A stretch of 64,000 nt of DNA from contig JAKTNV010000003.1 of the NCBI GenBank assembly GCA_022747635.1, positions 26,427,830 to 26,491,829 on the forward strand. The letters run 5' to 3'. Both the position numbers and the translations under genes were made by a program. The stretch is from Hetaerina americana (lineage: Eukaryota; Arthropoda; Insecta; Odonata; Calopterygidae). The notes under the pieces are model-generated. The model worked only from the letters and a program-made list of their open reading frames with translations. It did no database searches and was not told the DNA's origin. Positions 33,501 to 44,878 of the stretch are shown one piece after another; within the stretch, counting starts at the first letter, position 1; each line of letters begins with the position of its first letter.

Positions 33501-34160
33501 GACATCTTTTCTATTTCAAACTACTATTTGTGGCAATTTCAAATGTAAAATTAAAATATATTATACTTGCACATTGAGCTGTTTGTCAAATTTCGGGATC
33601 ATCCAACGTACTACTAGCAATTTATAAAGGGCATGAATAGCTAAAATTAATTTAAAAAGTAAATTAATGACTGACATTTGGAACGTTATATTTTCATGAA
33701 AACATTGAATCCAACTCCCGCTTAGTGAAGGATCGAGGTTTCAGACTCACACGTCTCTGTATCTCACTAAAAATTATACTCTGCTGTTATCATTCACAGT
33801 TTTCGACAAAATGGAAGCCTACCGAATGAAAAAATCGAAATAAAAATTTAATGAATTCATTAGTTTTAGCTAAATCTGCTTGCTAATTGATTATCTGGAA
33901 CCTAGAACTTTATTTTAATACAACAGTCAGTTTTAATTTTATCTGGAATCCAAATTTCATTAGAAAATATATGAATTAAAACGTTTTTACAATTTACAGG
34001 CATGAAATTTAGACTATTTTTTTAAGGTAATCTACCGGTTAAGGTAGGTTTTTGGATGGACACAACTACCAAACAAACATTTTATTACTCCCAACAAAAC
34101 ACAAAATCACAAAGATGTATTTTTTCATGTTGGTTTCAACAGCTTCAAAATTGGTAGAAT
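33501..34160. other. Gene-free AT-rich stretch
   Basis: Nothing recognised. Confidence 0.4.
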
Positions 34161-34162
34161 AG

Positions 34163-35065
34163 AAGGTCCGCCCCAAAAATAGTATGACTTATTTTTTCCC
34201 GGATAGACGGACGGACGGACGGCGGTTTCTCTGGCTGGGTCTGAGGCAGGGGAGTGTAAGGGAAAGGCTGGAGGCCAGTGGTTGTTGACTACCAGCTTTT
34301 GCGGAGTGCAGACCGTTTGTTTGCGAGACCTAACCTTGCGAAACTTTTTTAACCTTTCGAAATAGTATTTCACGTCCTTCCCTGCAAAATAGACTTTTAC
34401 GTAGACGATAATCTCCTCGTCCGCTGGAAATCTCTGTCCTCTTAGCAAAATTTTAAGGTTAGGAAACAGTCCGGAGGCCAGATCTGGTAAATAATATGAA
34501 GGGTCAGCCAATTTGAAGTGCGATTTCGGAATTTCAGCCATGATGCTCGCCGAAGTTTGAGCAGGTGCTTGTCCAGGCATAAAAAAGTACTTTCTTCTAC
34601 AAATTTGCCCGTTTTCTTGCAATTACTACTTTCAGCTCGTCAAGAATTGATCCATAAAACTCTCTCGTTCTTTTTTGACATGTTTGTTGATAGTTGATGA
34701 ACCTGATTTCGTGAATATCCCAAAAGACAGTCTCCATCACCTTCCACACCGATAGAACCGTCTTCGCCTTTTTCGGGGGAGGTTCACCTTTTGCAGTCCA
34801 CTGTTTTGACGGTTCTTTCCTCCCAGGAGTTTAGTGGTGAATCCGAATTTTCTCTTTGTTATGTTATGAATCGACTCAAAAATCTGACTAGCTTCGATCG
34901 AACTACTCCAATAGGGCCTTGATAATCTTCATCCAAATGCTTTCAAGTTCCAAATTGATTTAACGCTGTAACCAACGCGCGTATAGCTTACGCATGTTCA
35001 ATTCTTCAGTCAGTATATGACACACGCGTTCTTTATTTATAATTTTTTAGACCTTGGAAAACCTG
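34163..35065 (-). mobile_element. Decayed mariner, 5'-truncated, with a foreign-looking right end
   Basis: Transposase remains run on the minus strand from about 35060 to 34335. The outer part, 34163-34334, is similar over about 170 bp to the 5' terminal and untranslated region of the mariner at 44.2-44.9 kb (44707-44876), but in the opposite orientation relative to the transposase. Shared pieces include CTTATTTTTTCCCGGAT and GGCGGTTTC and GGCTGG. It therefore looks as if a 5' end was copied onto the 3' end. A (GACG)n run lies at 34204-34222. The true 5' end is not found, so no inverted partner is present in this copy. Confidence 0.75.
34335..35060 (-). pseudogene. Mariner transposase remnant
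   Basis: Reading on the minus strand: ERVCHILTEELNMRKLYARW (about 35035-34976), SDFLSRFIT, then QWTAKGEPPPKKAKTVLS-like residues with frameshifts (34800-34750), VMETVFWDIHEIRFINYQQT, and in the last open frame YYLPDLASGLFPNLKILLRG and VYFAGKDVKYYFERLKKF. The order matches the middle and C-terminal parts of mariner transposases. The block with the second catalytic Asp is not recognisable, and the APSDFF block is shrunk to ASGLF, so the third Asp is gone. The frame is cut after FERLKKF, where most relatives continue with a Trp-containing end, and runs into the terminal region. Confidence 0.8.
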
Positions 35066-37015
35066 AGATTTTGGATCTTACCAACTGTTCTGTATCTTTC
35101 TCACTGAAAACTCAGTTTGTCTTAATTTCACTGTCTCATAAAATAATTGCGAAAACGTGTCAGTAAAAAAATAAAATACCTACATAGTTACCCAGTATTT
35201 GACAAGTAATAAAATATTCTTGTCATGCAGGTAGCAAAATATGGCATTGTGTTCACATAAGGTAGTTCAAGAAAAATATCAACAATATCGGAATTTAAAT
35301 TACGAATATGTGGAATACTGACTGGTAAAAACAAACAAATAATCCAATTCATTCGGACCTAAGGTTTCTGTTTGACATGATGCCTCGAATTAGCCAAACC
35401 ACCTTGATTTAATTCTAAGCGCAGGCAAAAATGCACAAAAGTCAATAGCATTCAATTCAATTCACCGATGAGAGGAACATAGCCACCATATTTTCTTATT
35501 CCTTCCTTATGTAGAGGAATAATGCTGATTGAATTAGCTTGTAACATTGAAATAAAAGCATCTATATTTGGTAAAGTATTATTTATTAATTGGTTGAAAA
35601 CGCCCTTCCCTATGAAATTAAATAGTTAAAGGTACTTAATGTCACATTTTCTGAGACCATAGTTCTGCTTGATATACTCTCATATCCGGTGCTCCTGCAA
35701 TTTTGCATTTCAATCACCTATTCTACAATACACAGACGTTTCATACTTCAACTTGGTCGCCGCTGCCGGACAAACGCAGAAATAATTTTCTTAAAATTTA
35801 GTGGAAAGAGGAAAATTTACTATTGCTCAAAACCCTCGTAAGAGAGATTATATTCAGAGAGAGAAAGAGAGAGTGCACACGAGACAGAGAAGGGGGCTTG
35901 GAGGAGGGCTTACGGAGGGGGTGGCCCTTCAGGCAGTAAGGGCGCTTTTAACACCCAGAGGCTATCAATGCTGGATGGGGCTCAATGGCATGGCACTTTG
36001 ATCTCGGTCATTCGCGCGGGAGATTAAGTCCCGGCGTCGTTTCAGCTAATGGCCTGCGGAGGAGAGAATCTTGCGCTTAACCTGTGTTTACAACTGGGTC
36101 AGAGACTTGCGCCGGAGACTTCTTTTCCCACCGCCCTTCACTACAACGCGATAAGGAGTGCGTAAAATAAACGTCTGCGGCCAATGAGTATGGGACACGA
36201 GGGTGAAGAGGGAGCGAGAGGGGCACTTGAGGGATTATAATATGGTCAGAATGACTCAGGGGAAATGCGTCAATCCTTGCTCGGAGAGACCGATAAAACA
36301 ATGGCTGCGCGAAGGGCATATTGTTTTCACAAAACTCATATTCTCCGTCATGTATGACAAGGGTGAAAGCCAAATGACGTCATTAAGTAAGTTATAGCAA
36401 GCGTTATTCCTCAGACATTGAGCGAGAATGGTGTAGGTGGGATAAAAGGATCGAAGTGTTGACATAACGACGATAGTGCTCGACTTATGACGTCGCCAAA
36501 ATGTAAAGATGAAGTGATAAAGCGATGTATTAACGCTTGTTAGATCGATCGCTCATGATATACACAAGACGGATTGAATGAAACTTCACCGAAGAGAAGA
36601 CATTAAGTTCTAAAGTTTTAAGCGATTTAGAGAAGAAAACCGAGAGCGAAGTCATCGCTAACATTGTCTAAATTGACATAAAATTTATAGCGTTGAATGG
36701 TTTCTTTTGAGAAATCCCAATCAGGTTTAAGTATCACGGATCAAGCGAAAGCAACGCGTAGAGCTGACTCGATAATTGTGAATTTTTATAATCAATCGTT
36801 GTGGGATCCATTATGACGAAATAGGTATGCATGGCATGTAATGAGAGACAGGAAATCGGTAATCCGTTTGTCTGAACAAGTTTGAAAAAGTAATCATGCA
36901 GGAGAGCAAAATTAGTGAAATATAAAGTACAAGCAGATGAAATAATGGCTTGTAAATATTGGTAGCTTTAAGACCCTTTCGTTTAGGGGTTATTTACGGC
37001 GGCCACAGTTTGGAT
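35066..37015. other. Gene-free stretch with a purine-rich patch
   Basis: A purine-biased patch with short (GA)n tracts lies at 35795-36250. No protein similarity. Confidence 0.4.
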
Positions 37016-37019
37016 ATCA

Positions 37020-37560
37020 CATTTTGGGACGAAGAATAGAGGGAATCACGTTTCCGACGAGGCAGAATAGGAAGGCAGAAAAGGTAGGTAAGTTTCCGAT
37101 GTGGAGGGACGATAGTGACAAGGTAAGTTGGAACAGGGTATCACAAAGGGTTTGGGACCAAAACAAAACGAATGACAGAATTAAGGTGGGGAATTCGACT
37201 GGAGGAAAGAGGAACAAGCCGTGGTCAGTGCCGAAAGGAACTAAGGGCTTGGAGAGCGTGGTTACGAACTGTCGGATGTTGGTGGTGGAATGGTGAGGAG
37301 GGGAGGAGAGAGGGGTGGCGGAGTACGGTCGGATGGGGTGGAGAAGGGTTTACACCAGAGGACAGGCGCCGGTGTTGGCGTGCGTCTCGAGATTTTGGCC
37401 TCCGATAGCGTCAGTGGTCCCGCCTTTAAGAAAAAGGTTGACCCCACTCGGAGGAGTTTAGTTTTCCCCCTAACAATCAGAGGGAGGGAAGAACCGGCGT
37501 ACATGCACTGAAGAAAAGAGGGAAGCGTACGGTAGGGAGGAAGAAATGCTAGCAAGGACG
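37020..37560. other. G/A-rich island
   Basis: The plus strand is rich in G and A with CpG. Three plus frames and one minus frame of up to 123 codons overlap here and none has a recognisable domain. Confidence 0.45.
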
Positions 37561-40550
37561 GGATTTGAAGGAGTCTGGACGCTTTTATTAACGTGCTTAC
37601 TTTTCTTGTCGCAAAGCTTTGTATTTCCCGCAAAAATTTAGTGCCAATTATACAACCTCCAAAAAAGCAAAGGAGCTAGAAGATGTCAAACGCTAGTAAA
37701 GATATTAAAGAATAGTTTGAGCCCCTACGACTCCATTGATTATTTAATGATGCAAAGAGTCAGAAAGCCGTACGGTTATATGCCGAGACTAAGTAGTTCA
37801 GTCAATTTGTCTTTCTGATATTAAACGCCGCAGAACGGGCATTGTGTCCTTAGAAGGGAATCGCCACTGATTCACAAATAGTTAAAATGTACTGGCTTTT
37901 TCTTTAACCCTTTCTCTTTTCCTCCATGAATAGGAAGAAATATAATTACTCCGTTATCTCATCACTGCAACCTCCGTTACAGTATTAGAGTAGAAATTCA
38001 ATTAGTGTTGGAACTTTGTTGATGGAAGTCGGATAACTTCTATTAAATAGTAAAAATTTCATTATTTCCAACAAAGGTGGTAGCTATTTAAGTCCGATTC
38101 ATTAATATTAACAAATTGCTTGGGAAACAGAACAATGGACTCAAACAAAACGTGAGGTCAGAAAAAAGCTAAAAATTTCTCTCACAGTTTTCAAAGTGCT
38201 GCGGCCTTTAAAATCTAATTTTTAGGCAGAGCTGCTTTTACACATAAATATTAATACATTATTACACCAATTCCTGTAAGCACCATTCATTATTTCAAAA
38301 AAAATATATTAAATTCTAGTTCACACAAATGCGGAAAACTGTGACATCTCTTGTCGGGTGTCTCCGCTACTATACTCTCAAAATACCATTATAATGGTGG
38401 AATTAGGCTGAAGAGTCATCACTGCCTATGCAGAATACTGATCTGCAGTATTTAAATATTTTAGCATATGTGGTAATGACAATATACTTAATGTCCGTTT
38501 CAAAACTATAGTGGCTACTCTTTAAAGGCCTGTGTCCCAATATTGAATCACTGTACAGAAATAAGAGACATGTAGACAAAAAGCCAGTTTTAATAAAACT
38601 AGCCAGCAGAAATTAACACAATTTTACTCCCCCTCTAATCATCATGAATGATTAAGGGCTTAAGTTTATTCTTGCTCCGAGGCCTGTAACACCTGAAATA
38701 CTGTCATCTTCAAAAAAAATTCACTCATGCTATTGACTACACATTACCAAGTTCATTTCTCTAAAATCATTATTTTGATGTATTAATCAATTGATGAAAC
38801 AACATTTCCTCCAAAACCAATGCGTTTGTCGCCATGGAATCTGACACCTTGACAAAAACGTTACATTACGAATTTGTTAGTAAAATTACTTCTCTTACGC
38901 AGGTTCTTCTATGATAAATTTGCAATGCTTCGAAAAATATGAACTCATGAGTTGAAGAGTTCTGCAACTCTGAGCGTTACTGCATAATATCCGATTATTT
39001 TTATTACAAAATGTAAATAAAACATATTTTCTAATGTAGTACTTCCTATTCAAGTGTAATGATTTATCACAGAGATACATGCGTTCAAGGACGAGATGTT
39101 ACAGTTTTTGAAAGAAAAATAAGTAAGGCTAAAATATTAGCGAAGTATATTGAGTAGAAGAATAGGAAGACCAATACTGTTGACCATTGCATTCCACCCC
39201 AAGGTATACTACTAAGTCAATAAATAAACATAATATAAATTAAAATAAAGAGAAGGTGGAATTAAATAAAGGAATCAACATTGTATAAATTTATATATGC
39301 GGATAAAGTAACAATTACTATGAGCGTACAAATTTAAATATTTATTAGTTCCAATGGAATAGAATAATAAATAATCAAAAAGGCAATTAAATTAATACAA
39401 ATATAAAATTATGATAGGTAGCTGAAGATAAATCGACCACAAGGTAATTAAAGATTAGCTATTGTGAAAGCAAGGGTATGATATTGTTGCTTGAGAAACG
39501 TGAACACTAATGAAAACGAAAGGGAAAAAGAAGTGTGGGGATGAAATTAAACAGTCAAGCAAAATGTGCTTACAGAGTTGCACACAGCTCAGAGATTAGA
39601 TATGCAATCAGAAAATACTTCAGTTACTACCACAACGGGGTACACCTCGAAAAATAGGCACATCCAGACAAATATCATGGCAACGGAATTGGAGTTTAAG
39701 AAAATGGATGAATAATAAATAGTTAATTGATATTAAAAATTTAGAAGTTGGAAGACAAGTGGGAGGAATTAGATCTTTTGCAGAAAACCAAGAAGAAAGA
39801 AAAAACTAATTTGTCAAAGGGATATTAATTTTTCGAAAGTAGTAAGTCGTGGAGAAAAGAAATGGAGGGACTAATATGAAAAACTTTTATTTATCGCATG
39901 CAAAAAGATCAAAGGCAAACGTCATAACTTAATTAGCTAAATAATTCTTCTATGAGGCTGAACTCTCAAAGCGTGTTCAGACAATGAATAATGACAACTC
40001 ATGGAAAAATATTGAATAGAGACTATATTGCGGAATGTGTTTAGCCGTATATTCAGCTTTTGTGAATGCAAACTGTAATATTGAGCAATATCAAGACGTT
40101 ATCGTCCGTTGATGTAGATAATATAATAACTAAATTTTAGATAATCATCTTAATTCCTATACTGACTCTAAATTCAAGTGCTCATACCATCATACAACGG
40201 TATCCATTGCAAGGCACGGAGAGAGTGCAATTACGATATATTTCATAACTCATATTTCATATTTTGCTCACGATCATTATACGTACATACTGCAGGTCAG
40301 TCTGACCTGAAGAAGATCCGTTACAATTTTTTCGGTGATTCAAGAAAACTCATGTGCCCTATATCTAACTTAAAATCTAAATCTTGCATGTTCTTTTCAT
40401 AAAACAAGAGGCTCCTACCTAATGCCTCTAATATACGAGACCTCGTACTAGTCGCGTTTGTTCTCTTTTCCCGGAATTATTTTTAAAAAAGGAAGATTAT
40501 CGCTCAATATTTTTTCAATTCCTTAATTACCGTTCAATACCATGGATTCC
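37561..40550. other. Long AT-rich stretch with nothing recognised
   Basis: No coding similarity, repeats or palindromes of note were seen on either strand. Confidence 0.4.
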
Positions 40551-40557
40551 AAATACT

Positions 40558-40728
40558 TGGCGCCCAAACTGTGCGATTTTTCGGATGTCAGATCTTCCTG
40601 GGAAAGCATAGTAAGGACCGGGAAAGAAACTGAACTCCTACCCTGATGTGTGAATTTCACACGCCATTGGGCTCAGTGCTAGGTGTGCTCTAACTGCACA
40701 TGTCAAACCAACCTTCGGGTTGATAACT
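40558..40728 (+). mobile_element. SINE family A, forward, head missing
   Basis: The body aligns with the 12.3-kb copy (GATTTTTCGGATGTCAGATC; CTCCTACCCTGATGTGTGAA) and the tail (TAGCACTGAGCCC on the minus strand; ACCAACCTTCGGGTTGATA on the plus) matches the 19.2- and 25.5-kb copies. The tRNA-like head with its B box is absent, as in 5'-truncated insertions. Confidence 0.7.
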
Positions 40729-41328
40729 GAGGTAAAAGTAAATATTTACTTTTAGATATTTTACTTGAAATAAATGTTCAAAAAACGGAAAGAAATTTAA
40801 GTTTTATTTATTTAATATTTGAAAGAAAATTAGTAGCTAACATAATATTGATTTGTATGAGTGTGTTTAAAACCCAGTCTTGTTAACTTGCTTTTGGTGC
40901 TAAAACTCATTTTTATGTTCCCAAAAAGTCAAAAGCCAGTTATCTTGAGTTACCGGCGAAATCTGCTCATAATTCAAGATAGTCGTTTATCGATAAATTA
41001 AGAATAATGAAACCCTGAAATAAGTCTCGTAATCCTTAAAAAACTAAATTGAAATGCCACGTACTTATAATGCGTAAAGGTGTGGCACTCAATTGAATGA
41101 CAAATATGCCGCCACGAGTGTTGTAGTTGATCCGTGAATCAGCTATTCGAGTCCAATATTCGCCGTAAATACACCCTCATTGATTGCTTTTTCTGAGACT
41201 AAAGGGTTATCCCCAGACATTTTTATAAGGCAAAAGTACATTGCCATTTTACAGGTGCATACTTTTGTAGCGAAAAATAATAATATAATTTGAGAATGAG
41301 TCGTAGTTTAGAGTAGTTTGAAGGAGAG
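40729..41328. other. Gene-free AT-rich stretch
   Basis: Nothing recognised. Confidence 0.4.
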
Positions 41329-41613
41329 GTAACCGACAGGTGAGGTCATTCGCGCCATTGGGGATGAATAGAAATGGATGAATGGTGGAGAAAAACCCGG
41401 CGTCGGCATTAGCCTACTCTCAACGGAAGGCTCCAAAGGGTCCGCAGTTTAACGCCCCATCCGACGAACCGTGTGCTCACTCCAACTGCCCTCAACTAAG
41501 CACCTCAAGTAGGGATCGGGATACCAAAGAAAAATATCTTCCACCGCCGGGATTTGAACCCGGGCCTTCTGGATGGGAAGCCAGTACGTTAGCCTCCGCA
41601 CCATCGCGATCCC
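41329..41613 (-). mobile_element. tRNA-derived SINE, family B, reverse
   Basis: On the minus strand it starts GGGATCGCGATGGTGCGGAG and has a good B-box-like GGTTCAAATCCCGG (plus-strand form at about 41550-41563). The body aligns with 25696-25986 over its full length. This is the better preserved of the two copies. The plus-strand peptide PPGFEPGPSGWEASTLASAP is the familiar artefact seen when reversed tRNA-like SINE heads are translated, not a gene. Confidence 0.85.
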
Positions 41614-43795
41614 AAATTTTGGACTGATTTTAAACATAACGGAATACTGAAATACGCAAAGTAACGGCACAAATGCAGCTAAGTTTAATGAAATAAAGAA
41701 AAGGGGAAAGTTATAGCATAAAATTAAAGGTGAATTTTATAAAGAAAATGGAATGAGTATATTTTATGTGTTTACACAGAGTATTCATAACTCGACGACG
41801 AATTTTTATAAGGCTCAGCTATAAAAATTTAAAGTTGAACGTCATCATCATCACGCTTTACTCGCTTTTCTCGGCAGGAGGGATTAAGCCAACAATAAAT
41901 CCAAAATCCTAGAAGCTTCGAATTTATTACTCTCCTTAAGCTTAGCAACTTAAGTGTTTGTCCAGGCATTAAAAATGATAAACTCGTGACTTTTTGGAGC
42001 TTCACCTGTTGAAGGGGTCAATGGTCAAATTAAAAAAAAATAAAAATATATATAAAAGAAACCCAAGAACCGTGACTAACGGAAAATACATAATATGAGT
42101 ATTATGTAAACGATGTTTCGTTGCACGCACGGGGAGATACGGGAGGCCGTGGAGGATGAACACGGTGTGAGCCAACAATGGGGCGAGGAGCACGAAACCT
42201 CCCACCATCGTCACAATATATATGGAGTATTTATGTTGACCTCCCTCCTTTCCGTGCATGTGAACGCTACTAACCAGAAAACTCGTCGTTGGTTATAATT
42301 CGCTATTTTTTCGAAAACTTTTCATGTGAGAAAGCTTCGTGTCGCATGAATTATTCTCGTAAGAAGGGATAGTGGCACAAATTAAATTCTACACGGTCTT
42401 CTAATAAAAGTGCCGCTGAGAATGTTGACGTAAACTGGTGCATGAATTTAACTAAAATGATTTATAACGGATTTTTCCCACGAGAGCTCATCATCACTTT
42501 ACTTCATGAATATATGGATCCTGAACTCTTGGGATTAATCTGGAAGATGGCATATGAGGATTAGGAGACATTTATTAATAAAAATTACCGTATGAGATTT
42601 TTAAAACACTATCAGATTGATTTGACGCTCCGAAAGGGAAAGGTGATAATATTATTTAAAACAAATATTTCTTGAGAGGCTATATACAGATAATGTACTC
42701 AGTAGTGAATATATATATATAAAAGTTACGATTCTCGAATTCCACCTTGTTATATGAGTCGCTTTGTGGAGGTCAGGATGGGCGATAAATATTATACGTA
42801 TCCTTTTATCACCACTACGTCGCTTTTCATAATTAAACCATGTTGATGGAGACTGATAGAATAGAGCAGGCGTGTAAGCGAATTTCAATATGTAACACGT
42901 ATTATACAAAGTTAAGATAATGATAAACATTAGAAAATATCCATCGCGAATCAGCCTTGGCTTTCTTAGTCGATACTTAGTAACTACTTTTTCAGGTAAG
43001 AGCCAGAGTATTGAAATTTTTAAAGAACTTTACCATGAGGGCCATTAATTAATATTTATACCGATATACCTCAGGTTAAAATATGAGCTAACATGCTCTA
43101 GTTGTTAGGTTTTACTTTGATATTTATTCAAAGTCAACAGAGCAACCGCGCGAAATGAGATCATATCCGCAAAGCAAAATCCTCTTTTTCCTGCAACAAT
43201 TTCAGAGTGTACTTTCAGAGTATTTCGCCTCGACCAGGATGATCCCGGGCGTGGCGAATGATTTTTACTCTCTAAAATTGTTGCATTGAAATGCATATTC
43301 GTGGATGACTCCGTTAAAAGTTACTGTTGCCACATCTCCCGCAGTTTCTTGGAATTACTCTTTTCTCAGTTCATAAAAAATACATAGGAAAGTGAATTTA
43401 ATGTTTTCTACAAGATTATTTTGGCTGAAATCGTAATCCTGTGGTGACATAGTTCAATAGTATAGTGATTTGACAATAAACTGAATTAATTTGAATAGTT
43501 GGGATATAAAATAATTTTATTATGAGATCCAGACGAAAATAAAGAGAAAAGATTCAGTATAGGTAACACCAGAGGGCCCAGTAGTAGAGATGAGGGTGTG
43601 ATAGGTACTGAGAGAAATTCAAATAAAAATATAATGAAAATTGACATCAGTGATGAATTAAAATAGTAATTAATATCTTGATTATTTCCATACCTGCCGT
43701 GATACGAATTAACAATCAATCAAGAAAAAAATTAGTAATTTTGCGAATTGTCATAGGTAATCTACCTATCAAGGTAGAACAAGTCGGCCCAAGAC
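41614..43795. other. Gene-free stretch
   Basis: AT-rich DNA with an imperfect stem-loop at 43192-43285, listed separately. Frames of up to 92 codons have no similarity. Confidence 0.4.
43192..43285. repeat. Imperfect 94-base stem-loop
   Basis: TGCAACAATTTCAGAG at the left pairs with the reverse complement of CTCTAAAATTGTTGCA at the right with one mismatch. Inside, TTCGCC (43224-43229) and GGCGAA (43253-43258) can pair too. It could be a short non-autonomous element or chance. Confidence 0.45.
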
Positions 43796-43799
43796 GATG

Positions 43800-44194
43800 A
43801 ATTAATCAGTTATATATTTCGTGGAGTTCTCCTCGTTTGAACCACATAATTCCCTTCTTGAGTTATTTCAACTTCCGCCTATTTGTCGTTTTACCGTCGA
43901 TATAGTCGATTCTCTTCTTTCCTCTTCCCCGCAACATTTGGCCTTCTATTAGGCCTCCAACATACCACTTCCTACCAATACCTTCTCCGCGCACTACTTT
44001 TGTATTCTTTGAATTCCACGTGACGATTGCCACATATACTACACCATATTTTTAATTTCGTTCCTACTCATCCTCTCTTCTTACTGTCTCAATTCTTCCC
44101 CATGTTCACATCTCAATAACCTCTAATGTACGCTAGTCCTCATTTTTCAAAAATGATGTTTCGGATGCACACACAAGCAATGCTATCCTCAATA
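43800..44194 (-). pseudogene. LINE C-terminal region, decayed (distal part)
   Basis: On the minus strand, from about 44150 down: EEERMSRNEIKN-like residues and then, in a shifted frame, RGEGIGRKWYVGGLIEGQML followed by RGRGKKRIDYID. This fits the region after the reverse transcriptase in the LINEs represented at 30 kb ('GHI.RGEG......GRIEGKRGRGR'). Stops and shifts throughout show it is dead. It is separated from the rest of the LINE by the mariner at 44197-44876. Confidence 0.6.
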
Positions 44195-44196
44195 CA

Positions 44197-44876
44197 AAGT
44201 CTGTCCCAAAAGTAGTAGGACTGAGTTGATCAAAAAAATGTATTGCCAGAATTGATGCATTCACTCAACAGTCTTCGAAGTAGCTTCCTTGTGCGTCCAC
44301 ACACCGCAGCCAGCGGGTATTCTTCAGCGAGAAAGCACTCGCGGCACCAACTTCGCACACACCATCCTAATGCCCATGTGTTCGATCACAAGTCGATTCA
44401 CATCTCTTGAGGGGATCATCAGAAACCATTCGAACACTTAATTTGCGATCCCTATCCAACAAAGCCTTCCCTCTAGCAACGTTTTCATCACTTTTTGAGG
44501 TCGAAGGGCGTCCTAAACCTTGTCTACCCTCGCAAAATAGCTTGTACCACTCAAAAACACCCGATCTACTCATGGTATTATCACCATAAGCTGCTTTGAG
44601 CATGCAATCAGTCTCTTCCCCGGTTTTCTCAGTTTCACGAAACATTAGATTGCATGGCGCTGCTCCAATAACCGCTCATGACGGTCCGTAACGAGATCAC
44701 CTAATAGAGATTTTGCAAACGAGCGATCAGCACCCCGTAAAGGCTGGGAGCCAACTGTCGCCGGCCAACAGACTTATTCCCGAGACTCTCTTCCCTCGAA
44801 TCCAGCCAGGGAAACCGCCGCCCGTCTGTCAGTCAATCCGGGAAAAAATAAGTTATACTACTTTTGGGACAGACTT
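44197..44876 (-). mobile_element. Internally deleted 680-bp mariner inside a LINE
   Basis: Perfect 21-bp inverted repeats: AAGTCTGTCCCAAAAGTAGT at the left (44197-44217) and its reverse complement at 44856-44876. A TA stands at the left flank; the right flank is CA, perhaps a mutated TA. The minus strand carries a 5' untranslated region of about 230 bp, the transposase N-terminus and a short C-terminus with the middle deleted. LINE-derived sequence lies on both sides, so the mariner is the younger insertion. Confidence 0.9.
44265..44645 (-). pseudogene. Mariner transposase, N-terminus joined to C-terminus
   Basis: From the ATG at 44645: EKTGEETDCMLKAAYGDNTM, then SRSGVFEWYKLFCEG and GRPSTSKSDENVARGKALLD, the DNA-binding half of a mariner lineage different from the 26-kb and 46-kb ones. 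A stretch between FCEGRQ and GLGRPSTS seems shortened. A frameshift near 44410 moves the frame, after which VNRLVIEHMGIRMVCAKLVP is read. The frame then jumps to a terminal piece (TRWLRCVDAQGSYFEDC, stop at 44265-44267). All three catalytic aspartates are in the deleted part, so the copy is non-autonomous. Confidence 0.85.
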
Positions 44877-44878
44877 GC

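Noticed and set aside
41382..41670. Frame with a PPGFEPGPSGWEASTLA-type peptide (also 25803-26000 and 12143-12494)
   Set aside because: This peptide type arises from translating reversed tRNA-derived SINE heads. The nucleotide alignment with other SINE copies explains it fully.
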